From the NCBI RefSeq assembly GCF_963678635.1, contig NC_087071.1, positions 47,724,889-47,788,888 on the forward strand: a stretch of DNA of 64,000 bases, in the 5' to 3' direction. The notes under the pieces were generated by a model, which saw nothing but the letters and a program-made list of their open reading frames with translations, did not search any database and was not told where the DNA came from. Positions 43,161-53,519 of the stretch are shown here, piece by piece. The DNA comes from Symsagittifera roscoffensis. Lineage: Eukaryota > Xenacoelomorpha > Acoela > Convolutidae. The first letter of the stretch is position 1. Every line of letters starts with the position of its first letter. The position numbers and the translations under genes were made by a program.

Positions 43161-44194
43161 CCTCTGGTATTAGTTTCGTTCTGATGTTCGAATTGCAAGA
43201 TAGCTCCTTGAATGGTTCTTTTGAGATGGCTATCTTTTCAAGCTCTTCTCCTCCATACGCGTCATCATGTTCCAGGTTGTACGTCCCTGACGGCGGATCT
43301 GTTTGCAACTCTGTCGTGCTACCTCTTTTTTTCTTCAGCCAGTAATGTGCAGAGACTCTCTTGCTCATCGTCACTCTCCTACGAATCATCAGCCCATTCT
43401 TCCGACTCCCCGGACAAATTTATTCCTCGCCATCTCTTCCTCGTTGCGGCCACTCCCCGGACTCTTGATCTGATCCAAGATGTTCAACTTCCTCCTTGAA
43501 CGTCACTCTCTAATTTCGTAATGTTGTCCGCCTGATTACTTCTTCGGGATTCTCTCAACTAGTGTCCGCACAACCTCCTTGCTCTTCATCAAGTCTCCGT
43601 CATGTTTCAGTTCCCCCTATTCGAGATTGCGACTTCCGGTTTGTCTTTACCACTTTCTGGGACCTCTGGTTTGTCATCTGCTAGTCTTTCGTCGAGTAGT
43701 TTCCTTAGATCCGTTCCTACCGTTACCTTTCCTGTTTCCACTTCGTCGAGATCGTAGCTTTTTGCCTTCAGCGTTTCCCTAACTATCTTGGAATTGAGCT
43801 TTATTTCCATTGGCATCCCTAAATTTTTTTTTGAGGTCGTTGAATGGGCCTGTGCAAGGTGAAATCTCATTAGTTCTTTTGTCAGGTCCACCACGAATGT
43901 CTTCCCATTGTCCGACTGGAATGTCATCGCACAACCATATCGTGATATCCAGTGCTTTATTGAGTGATCACAAGTTACTTCCGCCGATGCCGTCTGACAT
44001 TGTACCACTTCTTCCAGTTTTTTGAAATGATCTATGATTACTAGTATCTGGTTATATCTCGAGTCATTCATGCAGATCTTTTGATGGTCTATCTGCACGA
44101 CCTCGTTAAACTCCGAGCTTTCCACAGACTTAAGAGGGAACTTCATTCTCCTGAGATTCTTCACCTGCATCACGACAGACATGCGTTCACCCAT
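43100..44194 (-). pseudogene. Linker and integrase N-half in permuted order
   Basis: One open frame (43,607-44,194, 195 codons) first reads integrase, with the first Asp in VVQIDHQKICM and the second in FQSDNGKTFV. At AHSTT it switches in frame into the RNase H-integrase linker (KKNLGMPMEIKLN onward), which normally lies before integrase. The frame 43,009-43,389 continues the linker. The join removes the catalytic Glu and the integrase C-terminus. Confidence 0.65.
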
Positions 44195-44209
44195 CTTTTA
44201 CAGGCCTTC

Positions 44210-44786
44210 CTCAGCCCTGGCCATTCAAATCTGTGTAGTATTCTTTGTGGTACTTCGTCTATCCACTGATTTCCATTTGATCATGCAATCTGAACAACAC
44301 TTGGTTTGGTATAGCTGAGCTGGTATGATAAAGTTATGCTTGTGTAGAATTTTTTCTTCGTCCTTTCTTCTACAGGCTACCACGCGATCAGCTGTGTGAT
44401 AAAGTGATTCCTTTCTCTACTTGTAGAACCGGCCCAAAATCTTGCAACTGTCTTTTTCCAGGTCTCTTCTCTTTTACTCCCTTCTGAATCTATTTCGGAA
44501 GGTTACTCGTCATTATATCATTCTTCTGTGCTCGTATCAGATCCGCCAGCCTCTACCTCGCTTTGAGGTATGACGATCTGGAACACCCAGACGTATTGTC
44601 CCTTAGCATACGACTTCGCTTGAAGTATTTTTTCATCGTTCTTCTTCCGCTGTCTCATCTGCGCCTGTGCTGTGTTCCTTCTGCACAGCTCGTTCAGCTC
44701 TTGTTGTCTCCTGACTGCTTCCTTCACATATGCTCGAGGTGACGTCTTCTTCCCCTCATTTTCCGGATAGAAGAAGGTCAGAGACA

Positions 44787-44835
<49 letters not shown>

Positions 44836-45420
44836 AACTGTCAACATCATGAAAGGGCTGATCCCCGCTGTTGAATGTTGCGTTCTGTTATACCCCCTCA
44901 CCAGCTGTGGCAGATATTTGTCCCAGTCAGTCATATATCTCGAGCAATACACCCGGAGCATAATCACTAGTGTTCTCTTCTGTCTCTCCACTAATCCATT
45001 CGTCTGTGGATGGTAGGTCGTTGAATGGGCCTGTGCCAGGTGGGATCTTCTCATTAGTTTTTTTGTCAGGTCCTCCACGAAAGCCTTCCCATTGTCCTAC
45101 TGGAATACTGGAATGTCATCGGACAACCATATCGTGATATCCAGTGCGTTATTAAGTGATCACAAGGTTCTTCTGCCGATGCCGTCTGACATGGTACCGC
45201 TTCTGCCAGTTTTGTGAAATGATCTATGATTACTAGTATGTGGTTATATCACGAGTCAGTCATGCAGATCTTTTGATGGTCTATCTGCACGACCTCGTTA
45301 AACTCCGAGCTTTCCACAGACTTGGGAGTTAACTTCACTTTCCTTCACCTGCAAGCACGACAGACATGCGTTCACCCATCTTTCACAAGCCCTGGCCAAT
45401 CAAATCTGTCTATTATTTTT
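44210..45420 (-). pseudogene. Integrase pieces, copy 4
   Basis: The frame 44,518-45,078 has HPQTNGLVERQKRTLV with the catalytic Glu, the WDKYLPQLVRGYN stretch, a 39-bp AG tract and the start of the C-terminal domain, which ends in a foreign join near 44,570. The second Asp is pushed out of frame by an 8-bp tandem duplication (tactggaa twice, near 45,100). Bases 44,210-44,560 are a separate zinc-domain piece. 44,730-45,420 is nearly identical to 48,500-49,188. Confidence 0.65.
44794..44832 (-). repeat. AG microsatellite in integrase, copy 4 (about 39 bp)
   Basis: Flanked by cgctcg variants, as in the 48.6-kb copy, so these two share a recent common source. Confidence 0.9.
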
Positions 45421-46320
45421 TATTAAAGTTTGTCAATCAACCGATATCCCAATTGGTCATGCGATCTGAACAAAACTTCTGTTTGGTATAGCTGAAGTAG
45501 TATGATGAGATTATGCTTGTGTAGAAGTTTTAATTCGTCTTTTCTCTTTCAGGCTACCACGTCATCAGCTGTGTGATAGAGTAATTCCTTTCTCTCCTTG
45601 TAGAACCGGCTCAAGATCTTGTAACTATCTTTTTTCAGGTCTACCTTCTCTCTTAATCCCGTCGAAATCCATCTCCAGTGGTTTCGAGAATCCATCATTG
45701 CAAGATAGTTCCTTGAATGGTTTTTTGACACCACTATCTTTTCAAGCTCTTCCCCTCCATACGCGTCATCATGTTCCAGGTTGTACGTCCCTCACGATGG
45801 ATCCGTTTGCACCTGTCGTGGTACCTCTTTTTTTCTTCGGCCAGTTTTTTTGCAGAGACTGTTTTGCTGATCGTCACTCTCCTCCGAACCATCATCCCAT
45901 TCTTCCCGAACAAATTTTCTTCCTAGCCATCTCTTCCTCGTTACGGCCACTCCCCAGACTCTTGATCTGGTCCCAGATGTTCAACTTCTTCCTTGAACGT
46001 CACTCTCTTATTTCGTCGTCCGCCTGAGTACTTCTTCCGGGATTCTCTCGACTAGTGTCCGCACAACCTCCCTGCTCTTTATTAAGTCTCCGTCATGTTT
46101 CAGTTCCCCTCTTTTCGAGATGGTGACTTTCAGTTTGTCTTTACCACTTTCTGGGACCACAGGTTTGTCATCTGCTAGTCTCTCGAGTAGTTTCCTTAGA
46201 TCCTCTCGTACCGTTACTTTACCTGTTTCCACTTCGTCGAGGTCGTAGCCTTTTGCCTCCAGCGTTTCCCTCAATATCTTTGACTTGAGCATGATGTTCA
46301 TTGACATCCCTAAACTTCTT
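45421..46320 (-). pseudogene. Zinc-domain remnant and RNase H-integrase linker, copy 3
   Basis: 45,421-45,700 holds remnants of the region before the integrase core. 45,700-46,310 holds the linker, continuous with RNase H in one frame on its right (46,008-46,880, 290 codons). The wording (DLDEVETGKVTV) matches the other linkers. Confidence 0.55.
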
Positions 46321-47000
46321 TTGAGAATTTCCTTCGTATAATGTTCAATTGGTAATTCGGGATGGTCCTCTATCGGTTTTCCTGACTTGTCTAGCCATCT
46401 TGTGAGTGGTAGGATGTCATATGTTTCCTTGTTCAAAAAAGAAAACCTATCTTTGATCTCCGGTCTATCAGCCTCCCTTTGCTCTTGTCTCTCGTAGAAT
46501 TCCGTTTTCTTGCTCAAGCTGTCATCATTTTTGTGCTTGTCCCCTGTTCTGTGTTCAATGATCATATTGTAACCATTCAGACGCACTATCCATCTCCCGA
46601 TGTAACTCTGGTCCAATGAGTACGTTTTCGACCAGCTGAGTGCTATGTTGTCGACCCGTGCTAGCTTGAATGGTTCGCTAATCAAGTATGTCCTGTGTTT
46701 TTCCACAAAAGTGATGACCGCAAACAGCTCGGCTTTCAGTACTCCATCCTTCGTTTCCGTATCAATTAAGACGCTGCAGTAGGTTATCGGTCTCAACACT
46801 GTTTTTCCGTTCCACTGTTGTTCTTGATGGAGTATGCCCGAGATCGTTACCACCGATGCATCGGTATCCAGCACGTACATCCCTTTCTCTCTCGGCAGCC
46901 CAGCAGAGGTGCTTCTAACAGTTCTTTGGTTATTCTTTGAAATGACTCTTCAGCCGCGTTGTTCCACGTGAATTTCTTTCCATTGTGCATCATGAATTAT
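46321..47000 (-). pseudogene. RNase H, copy 2, open frame
   Basis: Part of the longest open frame in the array (46,008-46,880). VLDTDASVV, then KAELFAVITFVEKH and RVDNIALSW carry the Asp, Glu and Asp of Ty3-type RNase H. IIEHR and SLSKKTEFYE lead into the linker. Unbroken over 290 codons, unlike its twin at 38 kb. Confidence 0.7.
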
Positions 47001-47600
47001 TGCATTGGATATAGTTTGTCCGCATAACCCTTGATGAACTCCCTGTAGCTCTATTTCATGTTCAACGAAGTTGCAGCCTCCAAGGTCTGCTTTATGTCTC
47101 GAAAAAACATCCTGACTCCTTTCTAGAACATCTTTGATGGCTTCGAGCTGTCAAGAGTTGTGGAAAATTTGGCTTCACCTAATTTTGAAAGACTATCATC
47201 TATCTTAGGTATGGGATAGGCATTCTTCACCGTGACGGAGTTCAGATATCGAAAGTCACAATAACACCTAAGTTGGTCTCCTTTCTGTGCCTCATGAGCT
47301 GTTGCATTTGATATACTTTTTCCTCATAGCCCTTGATGAACTTCTGTAGTAGTTTGCGAAACCCAAGAAGCTCATCACTGGTGTTCTGTTTTTGGTAATT
47401 TCCAGATCGGCACTGCCTCTACCGGGTCTGGGTCTGATCTAATGCCATGTTTGTCCACCATTCTACCCAGGTATTTGACCGAATCCCTGAGAATCTCACA
47501 CTTTGATGGCTTGCATTTCAGTCCTGCTCTCTTCATGCAAGCAAACACCTCGTCCAGTTGTTCAATCTTCCTCTTAAGTGTTCAATTTCTGATAAAACTG
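47000..47600 (-). pseudogene. Scrambled RT fragments, copy 2
   Basis: 47,000-47,230 repeats the joins seen at 38.56-38.77 kb. To the right, 47,290-47,580 adds RT thumb and connection sequence (ELLGFANYY-like near 47,360, KYLGRMV-like out of frame near 47,470). YxDD is absent. Confidence 0.6.
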
Positions 47601-48096
47601 ATTTTTCCAATTATAATTCCTCTAGTGTGGGTCATTCTGGAAAATCCGAACAGCTCGAAAGTTCATCGTCTGTCTCTGACTTAAGTGACTTTACAAGACC
47701 CGATGAACTTTTTATTTTTTCCAATCTTAAGATACAAATTTTGACCCTATGATTCGGGCAATCAAGAACTTCATTTACTTTCACATTTTCAGTCATTTCA
47801 TATCTAGTTTTCACGGGCAGTGCGTATCGCAGCTTCCTCCTCCTCTGGATTGTGATTGGTATATCAAGAGTGTTCAACAAGACACTGACGTAGAGGCCAC
47901 TCTTGGTTATCGAGAAGGATCTTCCTAAAATAGCAGCACTTTGACTCTTTGGGTTCTGTACTATACATACTTGCTTATTGTCACTTGGTTCATTATAGTT
48001 TTTCATCCGCAAACTTACTTTTTCCGCCTCATTCGCTTTCAGCCTTACCCTCTTACTCAAGAAATGTGGAGCCTTATTTTCATTTGCCTTTATCAA
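47600..48096 (-). pseudogene. Protease-RT linker segment, copy 4
   Basis: The frame 47,632-48,096 (154 codons) is the most complete version: VRLKANEAEKVSLRMKNYNE, KQVCIVQNPKSQSAAILGRS, SITKSGLYVSVLL and the CPNHR and SSGLVKSLKSETDDEL end. Its right edge is the shared join to the integrase tail. Confidence 0.65.
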
Positions 48097-49188
48097 ATTT
48101 TTTCGTTGCCATCATTCTTCTCTTTGTTGCCTTTCTCGTTTACCTCACATGCTGGCTATACCAGTAGGTAATTGAGTCCTTCCATGTTTAGCTGTACTCA
48201 CAAGTCTTCCGTTGATGGGACGTTACGTTTCAGGATCTCATATGCGCCGCACGCCCTGCACTCAAGCGATAGAACTGACCCTGCTGGTGCACTTCCGTTA
48301 TCATGAACGGCCCTCTCTAATTCTTCAGTAGCTTCTTCGTTCCTGTCGGAGGTAGGACGTTCTGGAACACCCAGACGTATTGTCCCTTAGCATACGAGTT
48401 CGCTTGAAGTGTTTTTTTATCGCACTTCTTCCGCCTTCTCATCTGCGCCTCAGATGTGTTCCTTCTGCACAGCTCGTTCAGATCCGGTTGTCTCCTGACT
48501 GCTTCCTTCACATATGCTCGAGGTGACGTCTTCTTCCCCTCATTTTCCGGATAGAATAAGGTCAGAGACATCGCTCGCTCGCTCGCTCTCTCTCTCTCTC
48601 TCTAACTGTCAACATCATGAAAGGGCTGATCCCCGCTGTTGAATGTTGCGTTCTGTTATACCCCCTCACCAGCTGTGGCAGATTTTTGTCCCAGTCAGTC
48701 ATATATCTCGAGCAATACACCCGGAGCATAATCACTAGTGTTCTCTTCTGTCTCTCCACTAATCCATTCGTCTGTGGATGGTAGGTCGTTGAATGGGCCT
48801 GTGCCAGGTGGGATCTTCTCATTAGTTTTTTTGTCAGGTCCTCCACGAAAGCCTTCCCATTGTCCTACTGGAATACTGGAATGTCATCGGACAACCATAT
48901 CGTGATATCCAGTGCGTTATTAGGTGATCACAAGGTTCTTCTGCCGATGCCGTCTGACATGGTACCGCTTCTGCCAGTTTTGTGAAATGATCTATGATTA
49001 CTAGTATGTGGTTATATCACGAGTCAGTCATGCAGATCTTTTGATGGTCTATCTGCACGACCTCGTTAAACTCCGAGCTTTCCACAGACTTGGGAGTTAA
49101 CTTCACTTTCCTTCACCTGCAAGCACGACAGACATGCGTTCACCCATCTTTCACAAGCCCTGGCCAATCAAATCTGTCTATTATTTTT
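48097..49188 (-). pseudogene. Integrase, copy 5
   Basis: The frame 48,562-48,846 has NGLVERQKRTLV with the Glu. The 8-bp duplication near 48,875 shifts the second Asp out of frame. A CxxC (WVNACLSCLQ) of the zinc domain is readable near 49,140. The C-terminal domain frame is 48,317-48,571. A short AG tract lies at 48,586-48,603. Ends at 49,188, where similarity to the 45-kb copy stops. Confidence 0.65.
48586..48603 (-). repeat. AG microsatellite in integrase, copy 5 (18 bp)
   Basis: Preceded by three gctc units (gctcgctcgctc), an interruption partly shared with the 44.8-kb copy. Confidence 0.85.
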
Positions 49189-50150
49189 TCGTCCTAGCCA
49201 TCTCTTCCTCGTTGCGGCCACTCCCCAGACTCTTGATCTGGTCCCAGGTGTTCAAATTCCTCCTTGAACGTCACTCTCTTGTTTCGTATCGCCTTCCGCC
49301 TGAGTACTTCTTCCGGGATTTTCTCGACTAGTGTCCGCACAACCTCCTTGCTCTTTATCAAGTCTCGGTCTTGTTTCAGTTCTCCTCTTTTGAAGATAGT
49401 GACTTCCGGTTTGTCTTTACAACTTTCTGGGACCACAGGTTTGTCATCTGCCAGTCTCTCGAGTAGTTTCCTTAGATCTTCCCCTGCCGTTACCTTTCTT
49501 GTTTCCACTTCGTCGAGGTCGTAGTCTTTTGCCTTCAGCGTTTCCCTCACTGTCTTGGACTTGAGCATTAATTTCATTGGCATCCCTAAACTTATTTTGA
49601 TAATTTTCTTGCGTTAAGTTCAACTGGTAACTCGGGATGGTCCTCTATCGGTTTTCCTGACTTGTCTAGCCATCTTGTGAGTGATAGGGTGTCATATGTT
49701 TCCTTGTCCATAAAAGAAAACCCATCCTTGATCTCCGGTCTATCAGTCTCCCTTTGCTCTTGTCTCTGTCTTCTTGTTCAAGCTGTCAGCGTTTTGGTGC
49801 ATGTCCCTCATTCTGTGTTCAATGATCGTTTTGTAACCATCCAGTCGCACTATCTATCCCCCGGTGTAACTCTGGTCGAATGAGTACGTTTTCAACCAGC
49901 TGAGTGCTCTGTTGTCGACCCGCAGCTTGAATTAGTCGCTACCCAGGTATGTCCTGTTTTTTTCCCCACAAAAGTGACGACCGCAAACATCTCCTCTTTG
50001 GAAGTTCCGTACTTCTTTTCCGTTTCACTCAAGACTTTGCTGCAGTAGGTTATCGGTCTCAACACTGTTTTTCCGTTCCACTTTGGTTCTTGATGGAGTA
50101 TGCCCGAGATCGCTACTACCGATGCTACCGCTATGAAATTGTATCATCCA
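49189..50150 (-). pseudogene. Linker and RNase H, copy 3
   Basis: The frame 49,194-49,583 is the linker (DLDEVETRKVTAGEDL). 49,640-50,150 is RNase H in several frames, with ILHQEPKWNGKTVLRP-like and EEMFAVVTFV-like pieces. The first Asp region near 50,120 is damaged. Confidence 0.55.
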
Positions 50151-50159
50151 ATGTATGCC

Positions 50160-51205
50160 TTGTGTCTCGAAAAAACATCCTGATTCCTACCTAGATCATC
50201 CGTGATGGCTTCGAGCTGTTCGTCTTTTACTTTTCCACTTAAGTGTTCATTTTCTGGTAATACTGGTTTATCCAATTCCAATTCCTCTAGTATGGGTCTT
50301 TCTGGAAATTCGAACAGCTCGAAAGTCCATTGTCTGTCTCTGACTTAAGTGACTTCACAAGACCTGATGAACATTTTATTTTCTTCAATCTTCTCAGAAT
50401 AAAAATTTTATCCCTATGATTCGGGCAATCACGAATTTCGTTTTCTATCACATTTTCAGTCATTTCATACCTAGTTTTCACGGGCAGTGCGTATCGCAGT
50501 TTCCTCACCCTGTGGATTGTGATTGGTATAGCAAAAGTATTCAACAAGACACTGACGTAGAGGCCACTTGGTTATCGAGAAGGATCTTTCTAAAATAGCA
50601 GCACCTTGACTGTTTGGGTTCTGTTCTAGTTCTTCGCTGCAAACATAGATTTGTCCAGCTAAATCCTTGTCACAAGTTATCATCATCTTTGTATAGCTGT
50701 TTATTCCATCTATGTTCAACATGACCTCATGCGGACCGTAGGCTTCCGCGTACATGTTGTCTATGCGCAATGATTTGCCATCACCTCTAGTGAGTAATGC
50801 TCTCAGTGCTCTAGAAGGCGTTTGTAATGTTTTTGTTCTCAAGTAATCTGCATATACATCAATTTGCCTTTATGTTTGATCACTCGGTTCACTCAGCTTC
50901 CTCGTTACTTCATGACCGCCCACTGAGGTTATTGACATGATTCGTGCTCCAATCTTTGTGATGCCAAATGGTTTGCCGGTCACCATCTTCAAAGTATTGC
51001 AATTACGCCTGTTCACCAAGTTTTCTCCGGCCTCTGTTTCTGGCCTTGTCGTCAAAAGTGTCTCGGTCATCTTTTGTCTATCTCGTGTTTTAACCGTTGC
51101 TCGATCTCTGTGCTCACCAAGTCTTGCTTCACTCTGTTGATAGCCTCTGCAGCTTTTTTCTCTTAATTTATCACTAGTGGACTCCTTGTCTCAGCCACCA
51201 CAGCA
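50160..51205 (-). pseudogene. Protease region and start of RT, next to gag
   Basis: The frame 50,471-50,842 contains MMITCDKDLAGQIYVCSEEL and then the AAILERSFSITK wording shared with the linker copies. 50,287-50,547 continues with ALPVKTRYEMTENV and SSGLVKSLKSETDN. 50,870-51,070 is polar, with an SVGGHEV stretch, and joins gag on the right. This is the only place where pol start and gag are in natural order. A classical Asp-Ser/Thr-Gly triplet is not visible, so the protease call rests on position. Confidence 0.45.
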
Positions 51206-51227
51206 TCTTCGATTTGTGCTACGGCTC

Positions 51228-53335
51228 CTACTGTCTTCGTTTCTCACATTTCGCTGCTTCTTTGCTCTGCAAGTTGTTTTCAGCTTGTCTGTTCCTTGTG
51301 TTCTGCCCCACTGCCAATGCCAATTTATTCTTCGGGTGACCTTGATTCTTAAATGCCACCCAAAACTGGGGACAGTTCATCCTGAAATGGCCCTCTTGAT
51401 TGCAGAAAAAGCATCTCGCGCCTATTTTAATGATCAAACCACTGTAGAACTCGTGTTCCTCCGTTTGACTCATGTCTTCTTAGTCTGGCGCATATCCCAA
51501 GCTTTTCAAATCTTGCTTGTATGTTGTACAATCCACTACGTGATGGTCCGCTGATCCGCAATTTGCGCACGACCTTCGTTTGTCCATGTCGTCTCTAGTT
51601 TTGTCCTCATCTCCTCTGGGATTGGTGCGTTGTCCTTCGATAGCGTGTAACATGTTGCCAACATCCTTCTCAAGTCATCACTCCTCACTCCGTCGATAAG
51701 CTTTGAAGCGATGCTAAAGTCTCTATTGTTGGGCGATTGTTCTAGATCGCTTCTCCTCCTCAAGCTCTCAAGATTATCCAGAAAATGTTCAATCGACTCG
51801 TCATCTCTTTTTTTTTCTTTTTTTTTTATTCGTGTCAAAGCCTGATGACTTTTCATACCCGATCCAAATCGATTCAACAGTATCTCGAGGATCTTGTCTG
51901 CAGTGTCACGCTCCTCCTCCTTCATAGCTGTTCCCCCTCTAGGATGCTTAGTGTAGCCGTGCAGGCCTGCCTCTCATCGTTCAAGTTGTCTTGTTCTAGA
52001 TGTAGTCTCATTACCTCAACCCAGGTATCAATGCAACCATCTGAATCGTCCCTAAATTCCTTAGGTTTTTTGAAGGTTTTCCGGGATTCGCCACCGCTTT
52101 TGTCACTTGAGTCTGTGTTCCTTGTTGCGAATGCTTCAAGCGTCCTGTTCATCATTTCCCATGTACTGCCCTACGGCATGGCATCCGGTAGTACAACCGC
52201 ATGTAATCCTGAGTCCTCTGACTTCCTGGTTGAGTTTGAGTCTCCCAGCTTCATAAGAGCCATTGTCTCTCCTGACGCCATAGTGCTATCAATCCGGGCT
52301 AACGGTGTAGGTTCCCGTTTCCTTCGTTGTGGTTCCACGTAGTTGACTCCACTTCCGGATGGATTTTCCACCACTACTTTATCTTGGGCTGTGGAATTTC
52401 TCAAGAGTACCTATAATTTGGATTGTATGGCTCCAAAACTTTGCTTGTTCTTTGCTGAATGTTTCCTTTCAGGTTTCTAGATTCCACACTTTTTCACTCA
52501 CGGTGTCGTATCTCTCCATCAGTTCCTCCATATCTATCTTGATATGTTTCTCTCGCTCTTTGTTGGTCGTTTCTACTTTGTCCGCCATCTGCTGCAGCTT
52601 CTCTTCCGTCGACCTTTCCAGGACAAAGTAGTTGTCTAGGTTCTCATTCTTATCGTGTCGTATTTCCTTTTTCAGCTCTTAGTGGTCTTCCGCGCTGCAT
52701 TTCAGTTTCTTGTCGATTTGTTCCAACTTTGCCATCAATGCGCCCAGCTCAAGTGAAGTTGTTTTTGGTTCCATGGTTTGTTTGTCTTGTTTGGCCATTG
52801 CTCCTTGTGTGACCTGCTCTTCGTCTTGTTTAGCTTCTGTTGTTATTTTGGAATTTGTTCCAAACGTTTTGCCTTCCTCGGTCGCTCGAATTACCTCCTC
52901 TTTCTTTTTTGGTTTCATTCCGACCATCGCTGCAATCCTCTCTGAACGACGTTCTTTTTGTTTGAAAATCGTCTTCTATCGCTTCCGGCGTGTTGTCTGT
53001 TGTTTCGTCTACATGCCTATTGGTGAGAACTATATTGTTTTCTTCTCTTGTTCTTTTGCATTTGGCATTGGTGTTGACTCCGTCTTCTTTCTTCCGGCCC
53101 CGTCAAAACTCTGATCTGGTGTCTCAAGATCGGTTTCTCTAGCCGGTACAGTTGGTTCTTCCGTTTCTTTCTCCTTGGCCTGCTGTTCCTTTATGCTTCT
53201 TGTATTGACCATGTTCACTGAAATATTATTTCTCATTACTTTCGGATTTAATGGTATTAGTTTCCGTTGCGACGAGGTTCGATTTTGCTTTCTGCGAGAG
53301 ATTTTCTTGTTTTCCTCATGAATTTTATAAACCAT
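51228..53335 (-). pseudogene. Gag with two CCHC zinc knuckles, unit 1
   Basis: From right to left: a start ATG at 53,333-53,335; a basic then acidic, disordered N-terminus (53,030-53,335); a Lys/Glu/Gln-rich coiled-coil-like part (52,679-52,927 and onward); a Ser/Thr linker (52,171-52,404); a helical capsid-like part with WVEVMRLHLEQDNL (51,922-52,155); and its C-terminal half with ILEILLNRFG and ESIEHFLDNLESLRRR (51,536-51,925). Two zinc knuckles of the form CX2CX4HX4C follow, at 51,528-51,569 (frame-shifted) and 51,372-51,413, with a TAA between them. Ty3-type Gag packages RNA. Several stops and shifts separate the parts, including a TAA near 52,680 that unit 2 lacks. Confidence 0.7.
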
Positions 53336-53344
53336 TTTTGAAAT

Positions 53345-53409
53345 CTACAATTCTAATATGTATACAAGCTCCTAATATAAAATCTAATTGAAATTAAAAA
53401 ACTTCTTAC
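53345..53409 (-). other. Possible 65-bp intron before gag
   Basis: On the minus strand a good donor (AATAG|GTAAGAAGT, from 53,409) and an acceptor (AATTGTAG, ending 53,345) bracket 65 AT-rich bases just upstream of the gag ATG. The same pair lies at 57,698-57,762. Small introns of this kind occur in many invertebrates. There is no transcript evidence. Confidence 0.25.
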
Positions 53410-53519
53410 CTATTATCTATTAAAACTCAGTCGATTTTGTCTATCCTGGAGTTGTAAACCTAAACTAAGTAATGAGGCCCGTTGATCAGGTCTTTGGATC
53501 TTTTGGTTGAACTTGGGAC

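Larger units (their letters stand above)
35526..51205 (-). mobile_element. Patchwork array of broken Ty3-type pol segments
   Basis: At least four integrase copies, four RNase H-integrase linkers, three RNase H pieces and several RT fragments lie head to tail on the minus strand in an order no single element has. Integrase ends are joined to protease-RT linker (35.96, 39.63, 41.66 and 48.09 kb). RT beginnings are joined to the post-RT connection (38.6, 41.0 and 47.05 kb). The repeated use of identical joins shows amplification of already rearranged DNA. I find no YxDD box anywhere in the array, so no copy has a usable RT palm. Confidence 0.75.

Noticed and set aside
51785-52342. Plus-strand frame of 185 codons over gag (and its twin at 56,138-56,695)
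   Set aside because: Antisense shadow of the minus-strand gag. Poly-Phe and Leu/Ser-rich runs come from the Lys/Glu-rich coding strand.
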